The position numbers were made by a program, and so were the translations under genes. From the NCBI RefSeq assembly GCF_013404075.1, contig NZ_JACBJQ010000016.1, positions 62,001 through 126,000 of the forward strand: a DNA stretch of 64,000 nucleotides, written 5' to 3'. Each line of letters begins with the position of its first letter. Position 1 is the first letter of the stretch. The stretch comes from Mycolicibacterium vinylchloridicum (lineage in GTDB: Bacteria > Actinomycetota > Actinomycetes > Mycobacteriales > Mycobacteriaceae). Of the stretch, positions 45,458 to 57,691 are shown one piece after another. The notes beneath the pieces are model-generated. The model had not been told where the DNA came from, did not search any database, and was given only the letters and a program-made list of their open reading frames with translations.

Positions 45458-46225
45458 TCAGCTGCCGACGGGCGGCGGCGCGCTCGCCTTCAACGAATCC
45501 AGGGCCGCCACACTCAGGCGGGCCAGTTCGTCGGCCTCGGCGGGCGTCAGCGCCGATTCGAAGATCTGCGCCATCCGCCGGTTGGTGACGGCTTCGACGT
45601 CGTCGTACAGACCCGCTTTGCCCGCTGCGTCGTCGAACGGTGGCTGCCACCCCATGAACGCGGCGTAATCCGTTCCGTGATTGAGGATGTGCGCCTCGAC
45701 GGGACTGAGTCCCGAAATCGTGAGGGCGTTGAAGTGCACGGCCGCGCGTAGTTCGCGCAGCACCATCATCACTTGAAGTGCCCGCGCCGGGCCGTCGTCG
45801 GCCAGCGGCATAGCCCGCCAGCCCGCGTAGAGCGGCAGGCCGGGCTCGGGTGCCGCGGCGATGACCTTCTCGCCCAGCGCGGCAAGACGGTCCAGCCCCT
45901 CGGCACCGGTCAGGTACTTGCGCCCGAAGTTCGCGATCTGTTCCCAGTAGAGCCGGCAGCTCTCCGATGCACCGTGCACGGCGGTGCCGTTCTCCCAGCA
46001 CGACCGGGCCAGGTTCGGTTCGAAGACGGCGAACACCGCATTCAGGGTGGTACCGGTGACGTCTCCGAGCACCCCGCCGCGGCCCGCGAAATACGCGGCG
46101 AACGGGTCCGGGTAGCCGGCCGCCAGGCTTTTCTCGAAGGTGTCCGGGTTCAGCATGAACACGCTGATGGCCTCGCCGATGGCCGCTCCGGCGGCGCGGA
46201 TCGATTCGACGTCGATATCGCTCAT
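45458..46225 (-). CDS. Conserved actinobacterial protein, SCO6745-like
   Basis: A 255-residue soluble protein of mainly helical prediction. Features: FAAYFAGRGGVLGDV, a late stretch HFNALTISGLSPVEAHIL and GWQPPFDD, then NRRMAQIFESALTPAEADEL. These resemble the uncharacterised SCO6745-like family with a helix-turn-helix-like end; this assignment is from memory of the pattern and moderate. The ATG at 46225 overlaps the oxidoreductase stop (ATGA). Confidence 0.65.
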   Translation of the reverse strand: MSDIDVESIRAAGAAIGEAISVFMLNPDTFEKSLAAGYPDPFAAYFAGRGGVLGDVTGTTLNAVFAVFEPNLARSCWENGTAVHGASESCRLYWEQIANFGRKYLTGAEGLDRLAALGEKVIAAAPEPGLPLYAGWRAMPLADDGPARALQVMMVLRELRAAVHFNALTISGLSPVEAHILNHGTDYAAFMGWQPPFDDAAGKAGLYDDVEAVTNRRMAQIFESALTPAEADELARLSVAALDSLKASAPPPVGS

Positions 46226-48525
46226 GCGCGGAGTGTACGAAACACCGGGGCGACGATCACCGGAATGCCGTTCAATGCACCGTTGCCCGAGGGCTCGTCG
46301 AGGAATGTCGGCGGCGAGAGGATATTGGTGTTGACGCCGGGCGAGCTGTTGGCCACCGACATCCGGGTGCCGGGCTTGCCATGCCCCCAGCCGTGCGGCA
46401 TCGACACCACCCCGGGTTTGATCGCCTCGGTCATCTCCACCGGCACTTCGATGTGGCCGGCCGAGGACCGCACGGTGACGGTGTCGCCATCTGCCACCCC
46501 GCGGCTGGCCGCGTCCTGCGGATGCATGAGCAGCGTGCACCGGTCGCGGCCCTTCATCAGCGCCGAAACGTTGTGCAGCCACGAATTATTCGACCTCAGG
46601 TGACGCCGGCTGACCAGCACCAGCTCGTCGGGCTCACGGTCCAGCCGGCGGGCCAGCCGCGGCAGGTCGTCGAGCAGGTACTCGGGCGCCAGCCGGATCT
46701 TCTTGTCGGTGGTGTTCAGGATCTCCGGCACCTGGGCGACCATCGGCCCGAAGTCAATGCCGTTGGGCTGCTCTTTGAGTTTCGCGAGACTCAGCCCGCC
46801 GGGGTTCTCGCCGTACCGATCGCCGAATGGCCCGGTGCGCAACGTCAGATCCAGGATTCGTTCCGGGCCGCCACTGGTGTAATGGCCTCTAACGGTCGCG
46901 CCGTCCAAGCCCTGGGTGAAACACAAGTAGTCGAAGAAGCCGTCGTCGATGGCGGCGACATCGACATCCTCGGCGGGCATCCCCGCGCACAACCCCGTGA
47001 GCCGGACCAGGATCTCCCATTCCTCGGGCCGATCCGGATCCGGCGGGCTGAACACCGGTTTCGAGTAGTTGGCGATGCTCCTGATCGCGAACATCAGGAT
47101 CAGATCGTCGTGGTGCGGCTGCTCCAGCGGCGAGAGCCCGGGCAGGATCACGTCGGCGTGCCGCGTTGTTTCGTTGAGCCACAAGTCAACTGAGATCATC
47201 GCGTCGAGCCCTGGCAGCAGCTCGTCGAGGCGGTGTCCCTGCGGGGTGGACAGCACCGGATTGCCCGCCACCGTGATCAAGGCTCGGATCTGCCCTTCCC
47301 CCGGGGTCTCGATCTCCTCGGCCAGGCACGACACCGGCACCTGGCCGAGCACCTCCTTGGCGCCGCGCACCCGGGTCTGCCAGCGGCCGAACTCGGGCAA
47401 CCCGCCCTCCAGCCCGGGTTGCGGCTGGGCGGTGACCGTCCACGCCGCCGGGCGGGGGAACATCGCGCCGCCCTCGTTGTCGAAGTGGCCGGTGAGGATG
47501 TTGACGACGTCGACCAGCCAGCTGGCCAGGCTGCCGAACTCCTGATTGCACAACCCGATTCGGCCGTAGACCACGGCTCTATCAGTGTTCGCGAGTTGAC
47601 GGGCAAGTTGTTTGATGCGGTCGGCGCCGATACCGGTGACCGGCGCGACCCGCTCGGGTGGCCAGTCCCGCGCAACTTCCCGCAGCGTCTCGACACCATC
47701 GATGTGCTCGGCCAGTCGGCCCAGCCGAACCAGGTCCTCGTCGAACAGCGTGTGTACGACCGCCAGCAGCAGGGCGGCGTCGGTGCCCGGAGTGATCGGC
47801 AGCCACTCGTCGGCCTTGGCGGCGGTGGCGGTGCGCACCGGGTCGATGACGATCACCTTGTCGATGCGCCCGATGATGCCCATCACGTCCGGGGCCGCCA
47901 ACAGCGAGCCTTGCGAGGCCGCCGGGTTGGCGCCCATCACCACGAGCAGGTCGGTGCGCTCGATGTCGGGTACCGGGAAGCCCCACCAGTTGCCGTACAT
48001 CAGGTGCGAGGAGAGGTTCTTGGGCCACTGATCGACGGTGCCGGGCGAGTAGCTGACCGGGATACCCGACATGCCCAGCAGCACGCCGGTGTAGCGGCCC
48101 AGTGAGAACGAGTGGGCCAACGGGTTGCCGGTGTAGCAGGTGACCGCACTGATGCCGTGCTCGGCGATCACCGGCGCCAGCAGTTCGGTGCAGCGCCGGA
48201 ACGCGGCGTCCCAGCTGACCTCCTGCCACTGCCCGTCGACCTTGATCATCGGCACCCGCACCCGGTCGGGATCGGAGTGGATCGCACCCAGCGATGTGCC
48301 CTTCGGGCACAGGTGCCCACGGCTCCAGACGTCGTCGGGGTTTCCCCGGATGCCGGCAACACGGCCATCGGAGACCTGAATCTCCAAGCCGCACATGGCC
48401 TCACACAGTGGACAGGTGTAGACGTGGCGGCCGTCTTGGCCGGTGGCGGCCAGCTCGATGGGTGTCACCGCCCCACGGTAATTCGGCGAAGGTGTCAGCG
48501 GCCCACGTTTCGTCAACTTTGACAA
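46222..48525 (-). CDS. Molybdopterin-dependent oxidoreductase (formate dehydrogenase-like)
   Basis: A 767-residue DMSO-reductase-family enzyme. A [4Fe-4S] site is built by CPLCEAMC near residue 38 and HLCPKG near 72. Molybdopterin-guanine-dinucleotide binding segments include DLLVVMGANPAASQ, IDPVRTATA and the C-terminal HPQDAASRGVADGD. It lacks an N-terminal Tat signal, so it is cytosolic. No partner flavin or iron-sulfur subunit is nearby. The substrate (formate or another small molecule) is unknown. Starts TTG at 48525 or a later GTG; uncertain. It heads the minus-strand run that ends with the kinase. Confidence 0.82.
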   Translation of the reverse strand: MSKLTKRGPLTPSPNYRGAVTPIELAATGQDGRHVYTCPLCEAMCGLEIQVSDGRVAGIRGNPDDVWSRGHLCPKGTSLGAIHSDPDRVRVPMIKVDGQWQEVSWDAAFRRCTELLAPVIAEHGISAVTCYTGNPLAHSFSLGRYTGVLLGMSGIPVSYSPGTVDQWPKNLSSHLMYGNWWGFPVPDIERTDLLVVMGANPAASQGSLLAAPDVMGIIGRIDKVIVIDPVRTATAAKADEWLPITPGTDAALLLAVVHTLFDEDLVRLGRLAEHIDGVETLREVARDWPPERVAPVTGIGADRIKQLARQLANTDRAVVYGRIGLCNQEFGSLASWLVDVVNILTGHFDNEGGAMFPRPAAWTVTAQPQPGLEGGLPEFGRWQTRVRGAKEVLGQVPVSCLAEEIETPGEGQIRALITVAGNPVLSTPQGHRLDELLPGLDAMISVDLWLNETTRHADVILPGLSPLEQPHHDDLILMFAIRSIANYSKPVFSPPDPDRPEEWEILVRLTGLCAGMPAEDVDVAAIDDGFFDYLCFTQGLDGATVRGHYTSGGPERILDLTLRTGPFGDRYGENPGGLSLAKLKEQPNGIDFGPMVAQVPEILNTTDKKIRLAPEYLLDDLPRLARRLDREPDELVLVSRRHLRSNNSWLHNVSALMKGRDRCTLLMHPQDAASRGVADGDTVTVRSSAGHIEVPVEMTEAIKPGVVSMPHGWGHGKPGTRMSVANSSPGVNTNILSPPTFLDEPSGNGALNGIPVIVAPVFRTLRA

Positions 48526-48588
48526 AAGTGCGACCGCGAGCTGAATTACACAGGTGTGAGTAAACCCTGGGGATAACCCGCCGGCGGC

Positions 48589-50163
48589 CTAGATCGGGAT
48601 CAAGCCATGCTTGCGCTGCACCCGGCTGATCTGCTTGTCCCGCAGAATCCGCATGGCGCTGCGCAGCTTCAACCGGGTCTCGTGAGGTTCGATGACCGCA
48701 TCGACGTAGCCGCGCTCGGCGGCCACGTACGGGGTCGCCATGTCGCGGTTGTAGCCCTCGATGAACTGCCGACGGATCTCCTGCACCTCCGGCGCGGTGG
48801 GATCGGGGAACCGCTTCACGATCAACTGCGCGGCACCTTCGGCGCCGATGACGGCGATCCGGGCGGTCGGCCACAAGAAGTTGAAGTCAGAGGTCAGCTG
48901 CTTGGAGCCCATCACCGCGTACGCGCCGCCGTAGGACTTGCGGATCGTGATGGTCACCTTCGGCACATCGGCCTCGACGACGGAATAGAGGAACCGGCCG
49001 CCGCGCTTGATGATGCCGTTCTTCTCCTGCTCCACGCCGGGCAGGAAGCCCGGGGTGTCGACGACGAAGACCAGCGGCGTGTTGAACGAGTCGCAGAACC
49101 GGACGAACCGGGCGGCCTTGTCGGATGCCTCGTTGTCGATGGCGCCCGACATGTGCATCGGCTGATTGGCGATCACACCGACCGGGTGGCCGTCGACACG
49201 GGCGAAGCCGGTGATGATGGCCTGGCCCGCCTGGGCGGCGACGTCGAGGAAATCGCCGTCGTCGAAGATGCGGAGCAGGATCTCGTGCATGTCGTAGGCG
49301 ACGTTGTCGGCATCAGGGACGATGCTGTCGAGTTCCAGGTCGTGCGGGGTGATCTCGGGCTCGAGACCGGGGTTGATGATCGGCGGATCGTCAAAGGTGT
49401 TGGCGGGCAGGAACTCCAGGTAGTCCCGCACGTAGGCGAACGCGGCCTGCTCGGACTCGACGACCTGGTGGACATTGCCGTACTTGGCCTGCGCGTCGGC
49501 GCCGCCCAGCTCGTCGAGGGTGACCTCTTCACCGGTGACGTCCTTGATGACGTCCGGGCCGGTGACGAACATGTAGCCCTGGTCGCGCACAGCCACGATG
49601 AGATCGGTCTGAATCGGCGAGTACACCGCACCACCTGCGCACTTGCCCAGGATGATCGAGACCTGCGGCACCAGGCCGCTCAGCAGCTCGTGCCTGCGGC
49701 CCAGCTCGGCGTACCAGGCCAGCGAGGTGGCCAGGTCCTGGATGCGGGCGCCGCCGGAGTCGTTGATACCGATGATCGGGCAGCCGACCATGGCCACCCA
49801 CTCCATCAGCCGGGAAACCTTGCGGCCGAACATCTCTCCCACCGACCCGCCGAAGACGGTGTAGTCATGGCTGAACACACCGACGGGACGGCCGTTGATC
49901 GTGCCGTGCCCGGTGACCACACCGTCGCCGAACAGGGCGTTCGGGTCGCCCGGCGTGCGGGCCAGTGCGCCGATCTCCAGGAAGCTGCCCGGATCCAGCA
50001 AGGCGTTGATGCGCGCCCGAGGACTCGGGATACCGCGTTTGTCGCGCTTCGCCGCGACCGCCGCACCGCCCGGTTCCTTGGCCAGCTCCAGCTTTTCGCG
50101 GAGCTCGGCGAGCTTCTCGGCCGTCGTGACCGGGGCGTGGGTGGGAGCACTCTCAGTGGTCAC
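48589..50163 (-). CDS. accD4: Long-chain acyl-CoA carboxylase beta subunit AccD4
   Basis: A 524-residue carboxyltransferase subunit. With AccA3 and AccD5 in known mycobacteria it carboxylates the C24-26 acyl-CoA that becomes the alpha-branch of mycolate. Crotonase-type half-domains: N-terminal [18 protein letters not shown] and [13 protein letters not shown]-terminal [21 protein letters not shown] and [12 protein letters not shown]. Both oxyanion regions are intact. The GTG at 50163 overlaps the pks13 stop, so AccD4 output is coupled to Pks13. Rv3799c is syntenic. Confidence 0.97.
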   Translation of the reverse strand: MTTESAPTHAPVTTAEKLAELREKLELAKEPGGAAVAAKRDKRGIPSPRARINALLDPGSFLEIGALARTPGDPNALFGDGVVTGHGTINGRPVGVFSHDYTVFGGSVGEMFGRKVSRLMEWVAMVGCPIIGINDSGGARIQDLATSLAWYAELGRRHELLSGLVPQVSIILGKCAGGAVYSPIQTDLIVAVRDQGYMFVTGPDVIKDVTGEEVTLDELGGADAQAKYGNVHQVVESEQAAFAYVRDYLEFLPANTFDDPPIINPGLEPEITPHDLELDSIVPDADNVAYDMHEILLRIFDDGDFLDVAAQAGQAIITGFARVDGHPVGVIANQPMHMSGAIDNEASDKAARFVRFCDSFNTPLVFVVDTPGFLPGVEQEKNGIIKRGGRFLYSVVEADVPKVTITIRKSYGGAYAVMGSKQLTSDFNFLWPTARIAVIGAEGAAQLIVKRFPDPTAPEVQEIRRQFIEGYNRDMATPYVAAERGYVDAVIEPHETRLKLRSAMRILRDKQISRVQRKHGLIPI

Positions 50164-53100
50164 TGGTCTTGCTTCTCCTCGGCGTCGATACGGTTGATCG
50201 CCTCGCTCATGTGGGCGCCAACCTTGGCGATGTACGGTTCGTCGATCGCTTGGATGTGCTCACCGCCGATCGGCACAACCTCCAGGTCGGCGACGAATTG
50301 TCCCCAGCCGCCGTCGGGTTGGCGAACGGCGTAGCGCGGCTCGAACATGATCGCGTCATCGTGGTAGCGCTCGGCCATGTACAGCACGACGTGTCCGTCA
50401 TAGGGCTCGATGTTCGCGGTGTCCAGCGCCCGGTTGTCCAGATACGACGTGCGCTGGTGCTCGATGATGCCGCCCGGGATGTCGACTCCGGCCTCCTTGA
50501 CCGCGTCCAGGACGAACTTGACCTGGCCTTCGTCGTCGAGCTCTTCGAGCTGCTCGTAAGGGATCTCGGGGATCTCGACGTTGAACGTGCGCGAGGCGAA
50601 CAAGGCGTAGCGATCCCAGCGGGCACGGATCTCCTCCTTGGTCTGCGGCACCTCCTCGCCGGCACGCACGGTGTCGATCAGCCCGACGAAACGGACATCG
50701 CAGCCGTTGCGCTTGAGCCCGACCGCACAGGCGTACGCCAGCGCCCCGCCCAGCGACCAGCCGGTGAGGATGTAGGGGCCCGTGCCATGGATTTCCATCA
50801 GCTTCGGCACGTATTCGGCAGCGCGCTCCTCGATCGATCCCTCGACCCGCTCCAGCCCGTAGATCGGGGTGTCGGCGGGCAGGCGCTTCATCAGCGGCTC
50901 GTAGACCACCGTCGATCCGCCGGCCGGATGGAAGACGAAGACCGGGGTCTTCGTGCTGCCCTCTTGCGGAGCACGCAGAATGCGCACGAACCCGTCGACC
51001 ACGCCCTCTTCGAGTTGGGCGCGAACGATGGTGGACAACTGCTCGATCGTCTTGGCGGACTTGACCTCATCGACGCTGATGACACCTTCGGCACGCTCCG
51101 ACAGCCGGTCGGCCATCTTCGTGGCCGCCGCGTCGTCGAGCGCGGGCAGCTCGTTGAAGATCCCGCCCGGCGACTTGCCGGTGACGATCGCCCACGTCGC
51201 GAACGTCACGCGTTCGGCGGCGTCACGCGGCGGCACGTCGGCACCGAGTGCCTCGGCGACGGCCTCCTGGGTCAGCACCTTGGCTGCCGCGGCTGCCGCC
51301 GTGGACTTCGTCGCTTCGCTCGCCTTGGGCCCAGGTCCCGCGGGATCTGTTGGCGGCGGTGGGATCGTCGGCTCGGATTCGGTCGCGATCGGGTGGCCCG
51401 CTTCGGCGAGCTTCGCCTCGAGTTCGGCGACCGTGCTGGCCCCGCCCATCAGTTCAGCTTGTTCGGCGGCAATCTCTTCGGCCGTCTTGCCCTTCTGCGT
51501 CTCGGCAAGCTCCTCGACCTCGTCGCGATGCTCGATCGCGTACTGGATCAGCTTTTCGACGGCGTACAGATTGGCGTCGCGCACCGCGGTCAGCTGGATC
51601 GGCGGCAGGTCGAAGTCGTACTCGACGCGGTTCTTGATGCGAACCGCCATCAGCGAATCCAGGCCCAACTCGATCAGCGGCACCTCCCACGGCAGATCCT
51701 CGGGCTCATAGCCCATCGCCCCGCCGACGATCGCCGCGAGCCGGTCATGCACGGTTTCACCGGTGTCGGGTGACCACTTGGCAAACCCGGCAGCAAGGCC
51801 GGCACCCGCAGTCAGGTTGTCGGACAAGATATCTGCGTCGTCGGCCTCTTCCACGGCCGCCACCGCAGGTGCGCTTACGGCGACACCCGTCGCCACTGCG
51901 GACGGCAGCGCCGACGCCGCACCGCCGCGGGTGACGACGGCGTCGTAGACCAGCGTGAACGACTCGTCGATCCGCGCATGCACCTGCACGGAGGCACCGC
52001 CGGGATGACGGGTCAGCGTCGTCACCAGCCGGGCACCGTCGCCGACGACCGCGCGCTGTTCGGATGCCGTCAGCTTCGCGTCGGGAAGAACCTGCACCGC
52101 AGCGGATTTCACCAGTGCGGCCAGGTCGGTCTGGCCCTTGGGCGAGTACTCCCAGACGTGACGGCCGTCAGGGGTGGCCACGTGGTTACCCGGCATCATC
52201 ACCGAGCTGTCACCGGTGAACTGCGCGTCCAGCCAGTGCGGCTTGCGCTTGAACCGGGTCGGCGGGATGTGAGCGAAGTCGCCGGGCTCGAAGAGGGTGC
52301 GCAGATCGAGATCGTGGCCATAGACGTAGAGCTGGGCCATGGCCGCGACCATGGACTCCACCTCGTCCTGCTTGCGGGCCAACGTGGCGATCAGCTGCCC
52401 GTCGTGCAGGCCAGCCGAGGCCGTGGTGAGCCCAACCTGCATGAGCGCCACCGGATTCGGCGCCAGTTCCAGGAAGGTGGTGTAGCCGTTGTCGACTGCA
52501 TTGCGGATGCCGTGGGTGAAGTAGACGCTGTGGCGCAGTCCCTTCTTCCAGTACTCGACATCGTGGATCGGCTCGCCGCCAGGGCGGATGTAGCTGCCCT
52601 CGTGCACCGTCGAGAAGTAACCGGTGTGCAGCGGGTGCGGCTCGATGCCCTGCAACTCGGCGGCGAGCTCGCCCAGCAGCGGGTCCATCTGCTGGGTGTG
52701 GCTGGCGCCCTTGGTCTGCAACTTACGGGCGAACTTGCCCTCGGATTCGGCGCGGGCGATGATCGCGTCGACCTGCTCGGGCGGACCGCCGATGACGGTC
52801 TGGGTCGGGGCGGCGTACACGCACACCTCGAGACCCGGGAAGTCGGAGAACACGGTCTTGATCTCTTCGGCGGAGTACTCCACCAGCGCCATCAGACGGA
52901 TGTACTCACCGAACAGCATCGCCTCGCCCTCACCCATGAGGTGCGCGCGGGAGCAGATGGCGCGGGTGGCGTCGGCCAGCGACAGACCCCCGGCGAAGTA
53001 CGCGGCAGCCGCCTCTCCGAGTGACTGGCCAACCACGGCGGCGGGTTTCGCGCCGTGGTGCTTGAGCAGTTCACCGAGTGCGATCTGGAGGGCGAAGATC

Positions 53101-55502
53101 ACCGTCTGGACCACTTCGATGGGGTATTCGCAGGTCTCGTTGGTGTAGTCGATCGCATCGTCGAGGATCAGCTCGACAACCGAGTAGCCGCGCTCGTCCT
53201 GGATGTGCGCGTCTACCTTGTTGATCCATTCGGCGAACACCGGATCGCGCAGGTACAGGCTCTTGCCCATCTTGCGGTGCTGCGCACCGAATCCGGCCAG
53301 CACCCACACCGGTCCGTTGGTCACCGGCCCGTCCGCGCTGTACACCAGCGGGCTCTGCTTGCCGTCGGCGATCGCGCGCAGACCCTTGACCGCCTCGTCG
53401 TGGTCGTGGGCCAGCACGATGGCGCGCGAGCGGCCGTGGTTGCGCCGCGACAGCGAGCGTCCGATCGCCTCCAGCGAGGTCGCCCGGCCTTCCGGGCTGT
53501 CCACCCAGTCGGCCAGTTCGGCGGCAGTGGTCCGCTTACGTGAGGTGAGGAACCCCGAAACTGCCAGCGGCACAACGGGAACAGGCTTCTCGGCCGACTC
53601 CCACTCAACGCGGGCAGCCTCGATCAGTTCCAGCGCCTCGTCGGTCAGGCCGGGCAGGTCCGGCTCGGCGTCCTCGGCGAACGCGTTGGCCGACGCCGCG
53701 TACTCGTCGTCACCGTCGTCGTCGCTGTCCGATGCTCTTCGCGCAAGCGGCTCATCGACGAATTCGCCGTACTCATCCATCCGAACCCCGCCGACATAGC
53801 CGGCGTTGGGGTCGGACGCGGCCTTCTCCCCGACCGGCTCGGAGTCCGTCACCGGCGGTGCCAGATCCGAGGGCAGCACCTCGCGCAACACCAGGTGGGC
53901 GTTCGCGCCGCCGAAGCCGAACCCGGACACCCCGGCGATCGCATGGCCGCTGTAGCGGGGCCAGTCGGTGACCTTGGCGGCCACCCGCAGGTGAATGTCG
54001 TCGAAGTCGATGTAGGGGTTGGGCCCGGCGTAGTTGATCGACGGCGGAACCTTGTCACGGCTCAGCGACAAAGCCACCTTCGCCAGACTGGCTGCGCCGG
54101 CGGCCGACTCCAGGTGTCCCACATTGGATTTCACCGCGCCCAGCAGCGCAGGCCGGTCGGCGGCACGGCCCCGGCCGATCACCCGGCCGAGCGCGTCGGC
54201 CTCGATCGGGTCGCCGAGGATGGTGCCGGTGCCGTGCGCCTCGATGTAATCGACTGTGCGCGGATTGATTCCGGCGTTCTTGTAAGCCTTGCGCAGCACG
54301 TCTTCCTGCGCATCGGGGTTCGGCGCGAGCATGCCGTTCGAGCGCCCGTCGTGGTTGATCGCGCTACCGGCGATGACAGCGAGGATCTCGTCGCCGTCGC
54401 GGCGGGCGTCACTCAGGCGCTTGAGCACCAGCATGCCGCCGCCCTCGGAGCGCGAATATCCGTTGGCGTCAGACGAAAACGACTTGATCAGGCCATCCGG
54501 CGCGAGCACACCGCCGACCTCGTCGAAACCGATCGTGACCAGCGGGGTGATCATCGCGTTGACGCCGCCGACGACGGCGACGTCCGCCTCTCCCGAGCGC
54601 AGTGCCTGCACACCGTGATGCGCGGCGACCAACGAGCTCGAGCAGGCGGTGTCGACGGCGACCGACGGACCCCGGAAGTCGTAGAAGTAGGACACCCGGT
54701 TGGCGATGATCGAGCTCGTCGTGCCGGTGATCGCGTAGGGGTGCGCGGTCGTCGGATCGGCCACCGCCAGGAACTGGTAGTCGTTGTTCGACGCGCCGAT
54801 GTACACCGCGACATCGGCGCCGCGCAGGCTCGACGCCGGGATGCGGGCGTTCTCCAACGCCTCCCAGGTGAGCTCCAGCGCCATCCGCTGCTGCGGATCC
54901 ATGTTGTCGGCTTCCATCTTCGACAGCGCGAAGAACTCGGCGTCGAAGCCCTTGATGTCGGACAGGTAGCCGCCGCGGGTCGCGGCCTTGGCGACCCGCT
55001 CGGCGATCCGCGGTTCGGCGAGGAACTCCGACCAGCGGCCCTCCGGCAGATCCGAGATGCCGCTGCGGCCCTCCAACAGGGCCGCCCACATCTCGTCGGG
55101 GGTGTTCATGTCACCCGGGAACCGGGTCGAAACACCTACGATCGCAATGTCTTCGACGCCCTCGGCGCGCGACCAGTCTTCGCTGTCGCCGTCGAATTCG
55201 ACCTCCGGTTCACCCTCGATGATCACCGTGGCCAGCGACTCGATGGTGGGGTGGCGGAAGGCTACCGTCGCAGTGAGCGTGACGCCGGTCAGGTCCTCGA
55301 TATCGCTGGCCATCGCGACCGCGTCTCGAGAGGACAGGCCCAGCTCGACCATCGGTGTGGACTCGTCGATGGCGTCGGGACCCTGCCCGGTCGCGTTGGC
55401 CACCCAGTTGCGCAGCCATTCGCGCATCTCCTGCACCGTCATGTCGGTGCGAGGGGGAACGTCTGGGGTGTCGGGCGGTTCGGGCGTTTCTGATTCAGAC
55501 AT
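50160..55502 (-). CDS. pks13: Mycolate condensing polyketide synthase Pks13
   Basis: A 1780-residue type I synthase that condenses the meromycolyl chain (from FadD32) with the carboxylated alpha-chain and transfers it to trehalose. Domains in order: N-terminal ACP (GLSSRDAV, Ser58), ketosynthase (DTACSSSL Cys287; [17 protein letters not shown]), acyltransferase (VGQSLGEA, Ser827), C-terminal ACP (GLDSLMAV, Ser1283) and thioesterase (GWSLGGAL, Ser1583). All nucleophiles are present. It is longer than the M. tuberculosis protein by about 50 residues, in an acidic linker after the ketosynthase (near residues 590-640) and in the Ala/Pro linker after the second ACP. It lies between fadD32 (62-base gap) and accD4 (overlap). 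Confidence 0.98.
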   Translation of the reverse strand: MSESETPEPPDTPDVPPRTDMTVQEMREWLRNWVANATGQGPDAIDESTPMVELGLSSRDAVAMASDIEDLTGVTLTATVAFRHPTIESLATVIIEGEPEVEFDGDSEDWSRAEGVEDIAIVGVSTRFPGDMNTPDEMWAALLEGRSGISDLPEGRWSEFLAEPRIAERVAKAATRGGYLSDIKGFDAEFFALSKMEADNMDPQQRMALELTWEALENARIPASSLRGADVAVYIGASNNDYQFLAVADPTTAHPYAITGTTSSIIANRVSYFYDFRGPSVAVDTACSSSLVAAHHGVQALRSGEADVAVVGGVNAMITPLVTIGFDEVGGVLAPDGLIKSFSSDANGYSRSEGGGMLVLKRLSDARRDGDEILAVIAGSAINHDGRSNGMLAPNPDAQEDVLRKAYKNAGINPRTVDYIEAHGTGTILGDPIEADALGRVIGRGRAADRPALLGAVKSNVGHLESAAGAASLAKVALSLSRDKVPPSINYAGPNPYIDFDDIHLRVAAKVTDWPRYSGHAIAGVSGFGFGGANAHLVLREVLPSDLAPPVTDSEPVGEKAASDPNAGYVGGVRMDEYGEFVDEPLARRASDSDDDGDDEYAASANAFAEDAEPDLPGLTDEALELIEAARVEWESAEKPVPVVPLAVSGFLTSRKRTTAAELADWVDSPEGRATSLEAIGRSLSRRNHGRSRAIVLAHDHDEAVKGLRAIADGKQSPLVYSADGPVTNGPVWVLAGFGAQHRKMGKSLYLRDPVFAEWINKVDAHIQDERGYSVVELILDDAIDYTNETCEYPIEVVQTVIFALQIALGELLKHHGAKPAAVVGQSLGEAAAAYFAGGLSLADATRAICSRAHLMGEGEAMLFGEYIRLMALVEYSAEEIKTVFSDFPGLEVCVYAAPTQTVIGGPPEQVDAIIARAESEGKFARKLQTKGASHTQQMDPLLGELAAELQGIEPHPLHTGYFSTVHEGSYIRPGGEPIHDVEYWKKGLRHSVYFTHGIRNAVDNGYTTFLELAPNPVALMQVGLTTASAGLHDGQLIATLARKQDEVESMVAAMAQLYVYGHDLDLRTLFEPGDFAHIPPTRFKRKPHWLDAQFTGDSSVMMPGNHVATPDGRHVWEYSPKGQTDLAALVKSAAVQVLPDAKLTASEQRAVVGDGARLVTTLTRHPGGASVQVHARIDESFTLVYDAVVTRGGAASALPSAVATGVAVSAPAVAAVEEADDADILSDNLTAGAGLAAGFAKWSPDTGETVHDRLAAIVGGAMGYEPEDLPWEVPLIELGLDSLMAVRIKNRVEYDFDLPPIQLTAVRDANLYAVEKLIQYAIEHRDEVEELAETQKGKTAEEIAAEQAELMGGASTVAELEAKLAEAGHPIATESEPTIPPPPTDPAGPGPKASEATKSTAAAAAAKVLTQEAVAEALGADVPPRDAAERVTFATWAIVTGKSPGGIFNELPALDDAAATKMADRLSERAEGVISVDEVKSAKTIEQLSTIVRAQLEEGVVDGFVRILRAPQEGSTKTPVFVFHPAGGSTVVYEPLMKRLPADTPIYGLERVEGSIEERAAEYVPKLMEIHGTGPYILTGWSLGGALAYACAVGLKRNGCDVRFVGLIDTVRAGEEVPQTKEEIRARWDRYALFASRTFNVEIPEIPYEQLEELDDEGQVKFVLDAVKEAGVDIPGGIIEHQRTSYLDNRALDTANIEPYDGHVVLYMAERYHDDAIMFEPRYAVRQPDGGWGQFVADLEVVPIGGEHIQAIDEPYIAKVGAHMSEAINRIDAEEKQDQ

Positions 55503-55564
55503 GAGGCCTCACATCGTGCGAAGGGGCGGCCACCCCTTCGTCGCTTGAGAACTTGCTTCGGTCG

Positions 55565-57457
55565 TCATTCCGATTCATCGGGGAAGGCATTGGCCACCTT
55601 CCCGCTGCGCAGGGTGCCGTCCAGATAGGCCGACCGGCAGGCTCGGCGACCGATCTTGCCGCTCGAGGTTCGCGGGATGGCCCCCGCCGGCGTGAGCAGC
55701 ACGTCGCGCACCGTCACACCGTGGCGAACGGCGATGGCCGCGCGGATGTCGTCGGAGATCGGCCCCAGCTCCATCTTGTGCGAACCCGGCGCACGCTCGG
55801 CGACGATGACCAGCTGCTCGGAGCTGTCGTTGGCGTCGCGCTTGAGTCCGGCATGCGCGTTGTCGAACACTTCGTCGGGCAGCTGGTTGGCGGGCACCGA
55901 GAACGCCGCAACGAAACCGGTGCGCACGGCCTTGGTGGACTCCTGCGCCGAGTACTCCAGGTCCTGCGGGTAGTGGTTGCGGCCGTCGATGATCACCAGG
56001 TCCTTGACCCGGCCGGTGATGTAGAGCTCGCCGTCGTGGAACGCGCCGAGGTCGCCGGTGCGCACCCAGGTCGCCTCATCGGCGGCACCCTCGGCATGCG
56101 ACGGGCTGGTCCGCGACTTGAGGATGTTCTGGAACGTCGCGACGGTCTCGTCGGGCTTGTTCCAGTAGCCGGTGCCCATGTTCTGGCCGCTGATCCAGAT
56201 CTCGCCGATCTGGCCGTCGGGCAGCTCGGTGGCGGTGTCGTTGTCGACGATCACCGCCCATTCGGCGACGCCGACCTTGCCCGCCGAGGCCTGCGCCACC
56301 GCCGTCGGCGAATCATCGGGCACGACGACGAACGCGCCGCTGTTGAGCTGGTCGCGGTCGACGGAGACGATCTTCGGCTCTTCGGCCGACGGTGTGGTCG
56401 ACACGAACAGGGTCGCCTCGGCCAGGCCGTAGGACGGCTTGATGGCCTTGGGCTGGAAGCCGAACGGGCTGAACGCATCGTTGAACCGCTGCACGGTGGC
56501 GGCCGAGATCGGCTCGCTGCCGTTGAGGATGGCCTTGACCTTGGACAGATCCAACGGCTCTTCGTCGTCTTTGGGCACCCCGCGCGCAGCGGCGTGGTCG
56601 AACGCGAAATTCGGGGCAACCGAGATGGTGCCTCCGGTGTCGCCCTCCCGGTAGGCCAGCTCACGGATCCAGCGGCCGGGCCTGCGGACGAACGCCGCGG
56701 GGGTCATGAACGTGAAGTAGTGACCGATCATCGCCGGCAGCAGTGCGGTGACCAGGCCCATGTCGTGGAAGAACGGGAGCCAGGAAACGCCCCGGTCGCC
56801 TTCCTCACCCTCGAGTGCCTCGATCACCTGCACCACGTTGGTGGCCAGGTTCAGGTGGGTGATCTGCACACCGCTGGGGATCCTGGTGGAGCCGGAGGTG
56901 TACTGCAGGTAGGCGATGGTGCTCTCGTCGACGGCGTTGAAAGGCTCCCAGGTGGCCCCGACCTCGTCGGGAATCGCATCCACCGCGATCACGCGGGGCC
57001 GCTCCTTGGCGGGGCGGCTGCGGAAGAACTTGCGGACACCTTCGGCAGCATCGGTGGTGGTCAAGATCGCGGATGCGCCGCAGTCGTCCAACACCGCGTG
57101 CAACCGGCCGACGTGCCCGGGCTCCGAGGGGTCGAACAGCGGGACAGCGATACGGCCCGAGTACATGGTGCCGAAGAAGGCGACGAGGTAGTTGAGGTTC
57201 TGCGGGCACAGGATGGCGACCCGGTCCCCGGGCTGGGTGACCTGCTGCAGCCGGGCGGCGACGGCGCGGTTGCGGGCCCCGAAGTCGGCCCAGGTGAGTT
57301 CACGGACGACACCGTCGCGCTCGACGGAGAAGTCCAGGAAGCGGTAGGCGATCTTGTCACCGCGGACCTTGGCCCAGCGCTCCACGTGTTTGACCACGCT
57401 GGCGCCCTCGGGGAAGGTGATCAGGCCGTTCTTGATGAACGGATTGTGGAACGGCAT
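55565..57457 (-). CDS. fadD32: Long-chain fatty acyl-AMP ligase FadD32
   Basis: A 630-residue ANL-superfamily enzyme that activates meromycolic acid as acyl-AMP and loads it on the N-terminal ACP of Pks13. Adenylate motifs: [15 protein letters not shown] (P-loop), [12 protein letters not shown] (A5), [16 protein letters not shown] and the hinge [16 protein letters not shown]. The catalytic Lys is in [10 protein letters not shown] near the C-terminus. The usual FAAL insertion between the two lobes is consistent with its acyl-AMP ligase role. The ATG at 57457 follows a leader of over 200 bases; Rv3801c is syntenic. Confidence 0.97.
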   Translation of the reverse strand: MPFHNPFIKNGLITFPEGASVVKHVERWAKVRGDKIAYRFLDFSVERDGVVRELTWADFGARNRAVAARLQQVTQPGDRVAILCPQNLNYLVAFFGTMYSGRIAVPLFDPSEPGHVGRLHAVLDDCGASAILTTTDAAEGVRKFFRSRPAKERPRVIAVDAIPDEVGATWEPFNAVDESTIAYLQYTSGSTRIPSGVQITHLNLATNVVQVIEALEGEEGDRGVSWLPFFHDMGLVTALLPAMIGHYFTFMTPAAFVRRPGRWIRELAYREGDTGGTISVAPNFAFDHAAARGVPKDDEEPLDLSKVKAILNGSEPISAATVQRFNDAFSPFGFQPKAIKPSYGLAEATLFVSTTPSAEEPKIVSVDRDQLNSGAFVVVPDDSPTAVAQASAGKVGVAEWAVIVDNDTATELPDGQIGEIWISGQNMGTGYWNKPDETVATFQNILKSRTSPSHAEGAADEATWVRTGDLGAFHDGELYITGRVKDLVIIDGRNHYPQDLEYSAQESTKAVRTGFVAAFSVPANQLPDEVFDNAHAGLKRDANDSSEQLVIVAERAPGSHKMELGPISDDIRAAIAVRHGVTVRDVLLTPAGAIPRTSSGKIGRRACRSAYLDGTLRSGKVANAFPDESE

Positions 57458-57691
57458 ACCAATCTCCTGTCAGAACACATCTGTGTCGGGCCCTGCGGCG
57501 GCCGCGCATGACATCGCGCCACCGGTCGCCCTGCGTCGCGGGCCCCAAACCTCCAGATCGTACAGAGCCATCTTCGCCCTGACTGGGACGAAGATGACCG
57601 GGGCGCCATCGGCGCGTGCAGCTCTTATTTTCTTCTTAATGTTAGGCGTAGTAGCGGCAGCGGCCAAATCATGACCACCGGCGCGTCCACG
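57458..57691 (-). promoter_or_regulatory. Promoter and leader region of the fadD32-pks13-accD4 operon
   Basis: A 234-base gap with no convincing gene. It must hold the promoter of the operon. An AT-rich stretch lies at about 57629-57645 (minus strand AACATTAAGAAGAAAATAAG), and a near-perfect hairpin CATCTTCGCCC (57569-57579) with GGG-A-CGAAGATG (57585-57596) lies between that and the start. The hairpin may be a leader structure or an operator. A 65-codon frame at 57470-57667 looks spurious. Confidence 0.4.

Noticed and set aside
57470..57667. A 65-codon frame upstream of fadD32
   Set aside because: Poor composition, no ribosome site, and it covers the expected promoter and leader of the operon.
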